From Pseudomonas viridiflava (lineage in GTDB: Bacteria > Pseudomonadota > Gammaproteobacteria > Pseudomonadales > Pseudomonadaceae): 64,000 bases of DNA. The stretch is from contig UVIF01000001.1 in assembly GCA_900596015.1 (NCBI GenBank), positions 1 through 64,000 of the forward strand. Direction: 5' to 3'. The notes under the pieces are model-generated. The model was not told the DNA's origin. It was given only the letters and a program-made list of their open reading frames with translations, and did no database searches. This document shows, piece after piece, positions 61,464 to 64,000 of the stretch. The stretch's first letter is position 1; the number at the start of each line of letters is the position of its first letter. Position numbers and translations under genes: made by a program.

Positions 61464-62588
61464 ATGATCGACTCCAACCTGTTCACTCCCCTTACACTCG
61501 GTGGCCTGACCCTCAAGAACCGGATTGCCCTGCCCCCGCTCACGCGGTCCAGAAGTACTCAGCCCGGTGACCTGCCCAACACCTTGATGAGCGACTATTA
61601 CCGGCAACGCGCCAGTGCCGGGTTCATGATCACCGAGGGCACCCAGATAGAGCCGCGTGGCCAGGGCTATGCCTGGACGCCCGGCATCTACAGCCAGGAA
61701 CAGATCGCTGGCTGGCAGCAGGTCACCCGCGCCGTCCATGAACAAGGCGGAGTGATTTTCTGTCAGCTCTGGCATGTCGGGCGCGTATCGCATGACAGCC
61801 TGCAGCCTGACAACCAGCCCCCCGTCGCCCCCTCCGCCATTCGCGCAACGGCCGTGAAAGTCTTCATCGAAACCGGTCCTGACGCCGGTGCGCTGGCCGA
61901 CCCAAGCATGCCCAGGGCCCTGGAAACTGCGGAGGTCCAGGCGCTGGTCGAGTTGTATCGGGTCGCGGCAGTCAACGCCAGGGAAGCGGGATTCGACGGC
62001 GTCGAGTTGCACTCGGCCAATGGCTACCTGCTCAATCAGTTCATCTCGGAACACACCAACCAGCGCACCGACGAATATGGCGGTTCGCTGGACAATCGCC
62101 TGCGCTTCCTGCGCGAGGTGACCGAAGCGGTGATCTCGGTGTTCGGCAGCGAGCGTGTCGGCGTGCGTTTCGCGCCACTGTTCGAGACAACCGCCGAAGA
62201 ACGCGTCTACCTGGGCCTGGTGGAAAGCGACCCGCAGGCCACCTACATCCAGGCGGCGGCCATGTTGAATGAGCTAGGTATCGGTTACCTGTCCATTGCC
62301 GAGGCCGACTGGGACAACGCCCCGGAACTGCCCGAGTCGTTTCGCAAGGCGCTGCGCGAGACGTTCACCCGGCCGATCATGTACTCGGGCTGCTACACCC
62401 AGGAAAAGGCCGAGCGCGTGCTTGCCGACGGCCATGGCGACCTGTTCGGTTTCGGTCGCACGTTCATCGCCAACCCCGATCTGCCGAAGCGATTCGAACG
62501 GGGCCTGCCGCTCAATCCCGTCGACTACGCCACTCTTTACGGCGGCGGTGAGACAGGTTACGTCGACTATCCCTTCGCGACGCCCTAA
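61464..62588 (+). CDS. Old Yellow Enzyme (NemA/XenB-like alkene reductase)
   Basis: A 374-residue FMN-dependent ene-reductase with a TIM barrel. It shows LFTPLTLGGLTLKNRIALPPLTRSRS, FCQLWHVGRVS near 97-107, VELHSANGYLLNQFISEHTNQRTDEYGGSLDNR with the substrate His/Asn pair, and the FMN phosphate block GDLFGFGRTFIANPDLPKR. It reduces activated double bonds, nitro compounds or nitrate esters with NAD(P)H. Followed after 55 bases by an ArsR regulator on the same strand. Confidence 0.92.
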   Translation: MIDSNLFTPLTLGGLTLKNRIALPPLTRSRSTQPGDLPNTLMSDYYRQRASAGFMITEGTQIEPRGQGYAWTPGIYSQEQIAGWQQVTRAVHEQGGVIFCQLWHVGRVSHDSLQPDNQPPVAPSAIRATAVKVFIETGPDAGALADPSMPRALETAEVQALVELYRVAAVNAREAGFDGVELHSANGYLLNQFISEHTNQRTDEYGGSLDNRLRFLREVTEAVISVFGSERVGVRFAPLFETTAEERVYLGLVESDPQATYIQAAAMLNELGIGYLSIAEADWDNAPELPESFRKALRETFTRPIMYSGCYTQEKAERVLADGHGDLFGFGRTFIANPDLPKRFERGLPLNPVDYATLYGGGETGYVDYPFATP

Positions 62589-62643
62589 AATAGCCACTCC
62601 TCGGCGCGATCACTCCCGCCGGTCAAACGGGTCAGGCAGCGAA

Positions 62644-62982
62644 ATGACGGCATTGAACGAGGCACTCAAGGTTCTATCCAGCCCCACGCGACGGGCCGTC
62701 CTGACCTGGCTCAAGGACCCCCATCGCTCGTTCGAAGGCTACAGCCAGCTGTACGATTTCAGCGTGCATGGCGTCTGTGCCAGCCTGATCCAGGACAAGG
62801 CCGGCCTCTCGCAGCCGGCGACCTCGATCTGCCTCAAGGCCTTGCTCGACCAAGGCTTCGTCGACGCCAGCAAGGTTGGCAAGTGGACCTACTACCGACG
62901 CAACGAGGAACGACTCAGGGAGGCGATGTCAGGCTTGCTGATCGAGCTTGAGGTCGACACCCAAGACACCCAAGATTCATAG
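62644..62982 (+). CDS. ArsR-family regulator
   Basis: A 112-residue winged-helix regulator (LKVLSSPTRRAVLTWLKDP, DKAGLSQPATSICLKALLDQGFVDASKVGKWTYYRRNEERL). No cysteine pair of the classical metal site (ELCVCDL) is seen, so it probably senses an organic or redox signal. It follows the Old Yellow Enzyme gene and likely represses the pair through the palindrome at 61411. Confidence 0.87.
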   Translation: MTALNEALKVLSSPTRRAVLTWLKDPHRSFEGYSQLYDFSVHGVCASLIQDKAGLSQPATSICLKALLDQGFVDASKVGKWTYYRRNEERLREAMSGLLIELEVDTQDTQDS

Positions 62983-63006
62983 GGCCTGTGCCTGGCAGAC
63001 CCGGAG

Positions 63007-63420
63007 TCATGCCTGGCCTTCATCACCCGGTTCGTGCGCCCGTCTGAATGCCAGGATTGCAGACAGGTTGTCCTCGATCCAATCAACGACGATCTCCAGT
63101 TTCTCAGCCGCCGCTGTCCCCAGTGGCGTCAGGCTGTACTCGACGTACGGTGGCACCACCGGCCGGGCCACGCGCAGCACCAGTCCATCCCCTTCGAGCC
63201 GTTGGAGCGTATGGGCGAGCATCTTCTCGCTGACGCCGCCGATCTTGCGTCGCAGTTCGCTGAACCGATGCGTGCCGCCCAACAAGACCACCATCACCAG
63301 AACGCCCCATCGACTGGTCATGTGCTGGAGGATTTCCCGAGACGGACAATCGGCCTGCAGCACTTCACCGCGGCGGACTTTCTCGGAAAACGTATGGGAA
63401 GCGGATTCGAGATCAATCAT
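63007..63420 (-). CDS. HxlR-family regulator
   Basis: A 137-residue winged-helix protein. The single cysteine of the redox-sensing type is C25 in GEVLQADCPSREILQHMTSRWGVLVMVVLL. The HTH is RFSELRRKIGGVSEKMLAHTLQRLEGDGLVLR. It is divergent from the qorB-like gene, the same arrangement as ytfH and ytfG (qorB) in E. coli. It is expected to repress that gene until an electrophile or quinone reacts with the cysteine. Confidence 0.9.
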   Translation of the reverse strand: MIDLESASHTFSEKVRRGEVLQADCPSREILQHMTSRWGVLVMVVLLGGTHRFSELRRKIGGVSEKMLAHTLQRLEGDGLVLRVARPVVPPYVEYSLTPLGTAAAEKLEIVVDWIEDNLSAILAFRRAHEPGDEGQA

Positions 63421-63435
63421 TGCACTTACCTTTAT

Positions 63436-63457
63436 GTACGTACTTACTTTTCGTAAG
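63436..63457. promoter_or_regulatory. Palindromes between hxlR-like and qorB-like genes
   Basis: GTACGTAC at 63436-63443 overlaps by one base an inverted repeat CTTAC ... GTAAG at 63443-63457. Both are in the 85-base divergent region, 15-37 bases from the HxlR start and about 50-70 from the qorB start. Likely HxlR operator. Confidence 0.55.
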
Positions 63458-63505
63458 CTTATATTCTAGCATCGGACGTTCTCAAACTCGAACGAAGGTG
63501 CTTTC

Positions 63506-64000
63506 ATGATTGCTATCACCGGTGCAAACGGCCAACTGGGCCGTCTGGTTCTCGACGCGCTGCTGAAAACCATCGATCCTGCCGAGCTGATCGCGCTGGT
63601 ACGTGACCCGGCAAAGGCAACCGATCTGCGCGCCAAAGGCATCGAGATCCGAGCGGCGGATTACAACAAGCCTGAAACCCTGGCCAGCGCGTTGAAAGGT
63701 GTTGACCGCCTGTTGCTGATCTCCTCCAGCGAGGTGGGACAGCGCCGTGCACAACACCGCGCCGTCATCGCCGCCGCGCAGGCTGAAGGCGTGGCATTGT
63801 TGGCCTACACCAGCCTGCTGCACGCAGACACATCGACATTGGGATTGGCAGCGGAGCATCGCGATACCGAACAGGCACTGGCCGAATCCGGTTTGAGCCA
63901 TGTGCTTTTGCGAAATGGCTGGTACAACGAAAACTACACCGCCAGCGTCGCACCGGCTGTCGAGCATGGCGTGATCCTGGGCAGCGCAAAGGAAGGTCGA
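63506..64000 (+). CDS. qorB: QorB-like NAD(P)H:quinone oxidoreductase (3' end outside window)
   Basis: The first 165 codons of an NmrA-like atypical SDR. The dinucleotide motif GANGQLG is at 6-12. Further blocks are VDRLLLISSSEVGQRRAQHRAVIAAAQAEGVALLAYTSLLHAD and LRNGWYNENYTASVAPAVEHG, matching QorB (YtfG). AACGAAGGTG precedes the start. It reduces quinones in the cytosol. The frame is open to the last base; QorB-type proteins have about 285 residues, so roughly 120 remain outside. Confidence 0.9.
   Translation, partial: MIAITGANGQLGRLVLDALLKTIDPAELIALVRDPAKATDLRAKGIEIRAADYNKPETLASALKGVDRLLLISSSEVGQRRAQHRAVIAAAQAEGVALLAYTSLLHADTSTLGLAAEHRDTEQALAESGLSHVLLRNGWYNENYTASVAPAVEHGVILGSAKEGR

Noticed and set aside
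1..64000. tRNA, rRNA, riboswitch, prophage or insertion sequence genes
   Set aside because: None was seen on reading both strands: no transposase, integrase or structural phage protein among the coding frames and no recognisable tRNA cloverleaf. A covariance-model scan would be decisive for small RNAs.

Overview
The window is GC-rich chromosomal DNA that looks like a Pseudomonas of the putida/fluorescens lineage. The reasons are the gene families (Fur-controlled ECF sigma factors with siderophore receptors, hydroxyproline catabolism, a ColR-like regulator with EptA, many chemoreceptors) and REP-type repeats built on GTGGGAGCGGG...CCCGCGAA. I see no rRNA, tRNA, CRISPR array, transposase, integrase or phage gene. 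Most of it reads as accessory metabolism and transport in a stable genome. Species is not determined.

Layout. 1-12.7 kb: right-hand part of a siderophore locus, with an AngM/BasB-like NRPS protein on the minus strand facing a Fur-box control region. On the plus strand follow a lone ECF sigma factor, two half-size ABC exporter-type proteins, two FecCD-type permeases, an ATPase, a binding lipoprotein and a TonB-dependent receptor. The set resembles anguibactin, acinetobactin and pseudomonine loci; the remaining biosynthetic genes should lie to the left. 12.9-19.1 kb: tetR, membrane fusion lipoprotein, RND pump and a beta-ketoacyl-ACP synthase in one chain of ATGA overlaps, with matching operator-like palindromes in front of tetR and in front of the pump genes. 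19.1-19.6 kb: a REP array. 19.7-21.3 kb: an MFS exporter and a very lysine-rich small protein. 21.4-27.2 kb: a complete FecI/FecR/TonB-receptor (with signalling domain) system plus a PepSY membrane protein.

27.2-39.8 kb: hydroxyproline utilisation. It holds a GntR regulator, 4-hydroxyproline 2-epimerase, a three-subunit D-hydroxyproline dehydrogenase, a PAS-AraC regulator, an amino-acid ABC transporter enclosing an aconitase X-type dehydratase (cis-3-hydroxyproline route), a DapA-like deaminase and an MHS-family symporter. A GTATAC-centred motif occurs before gntR, before the ABC transporter and before the deaminase, so the GntR protein probably controls these units. 39.9-43.2 kb: DUF1348 protein, cyanase, TspO and a chemoreceptor. 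43.4-47.3 kb: envelope lipid modification, with an EptA phosphoethanolamine transferase and an orphan ColR-like response regulator divergent from a PAP2 phosphatase and a lipoprotein. TTTCAC direct repeats lie in the shared promoter region.

47.4-64 kb: single genes and small regulator-target pairs. These include a DCC protein, a GlxA-type regulator, a scar joining two truncated genes, a DUF2252 protein, an azoreductase, a second chemoreceptor, a luciferase-like flavoprotein, a diguanylate cyclase, cupin/LysR, MFS/LysR, an EamA exporter, Old Yellow Enzyme with ArsR, and HxlR divergent from a qorB-like gene cut by the window end. Several of these are redox or detoxification genes beside their own regulator. 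I found no clear wholly new system. The best leads are the efflux operon with its embedded ketosynthase, the ColR-like/EptA/PAP2 envelope module, and the GTATAC hydroxyproline regulon.
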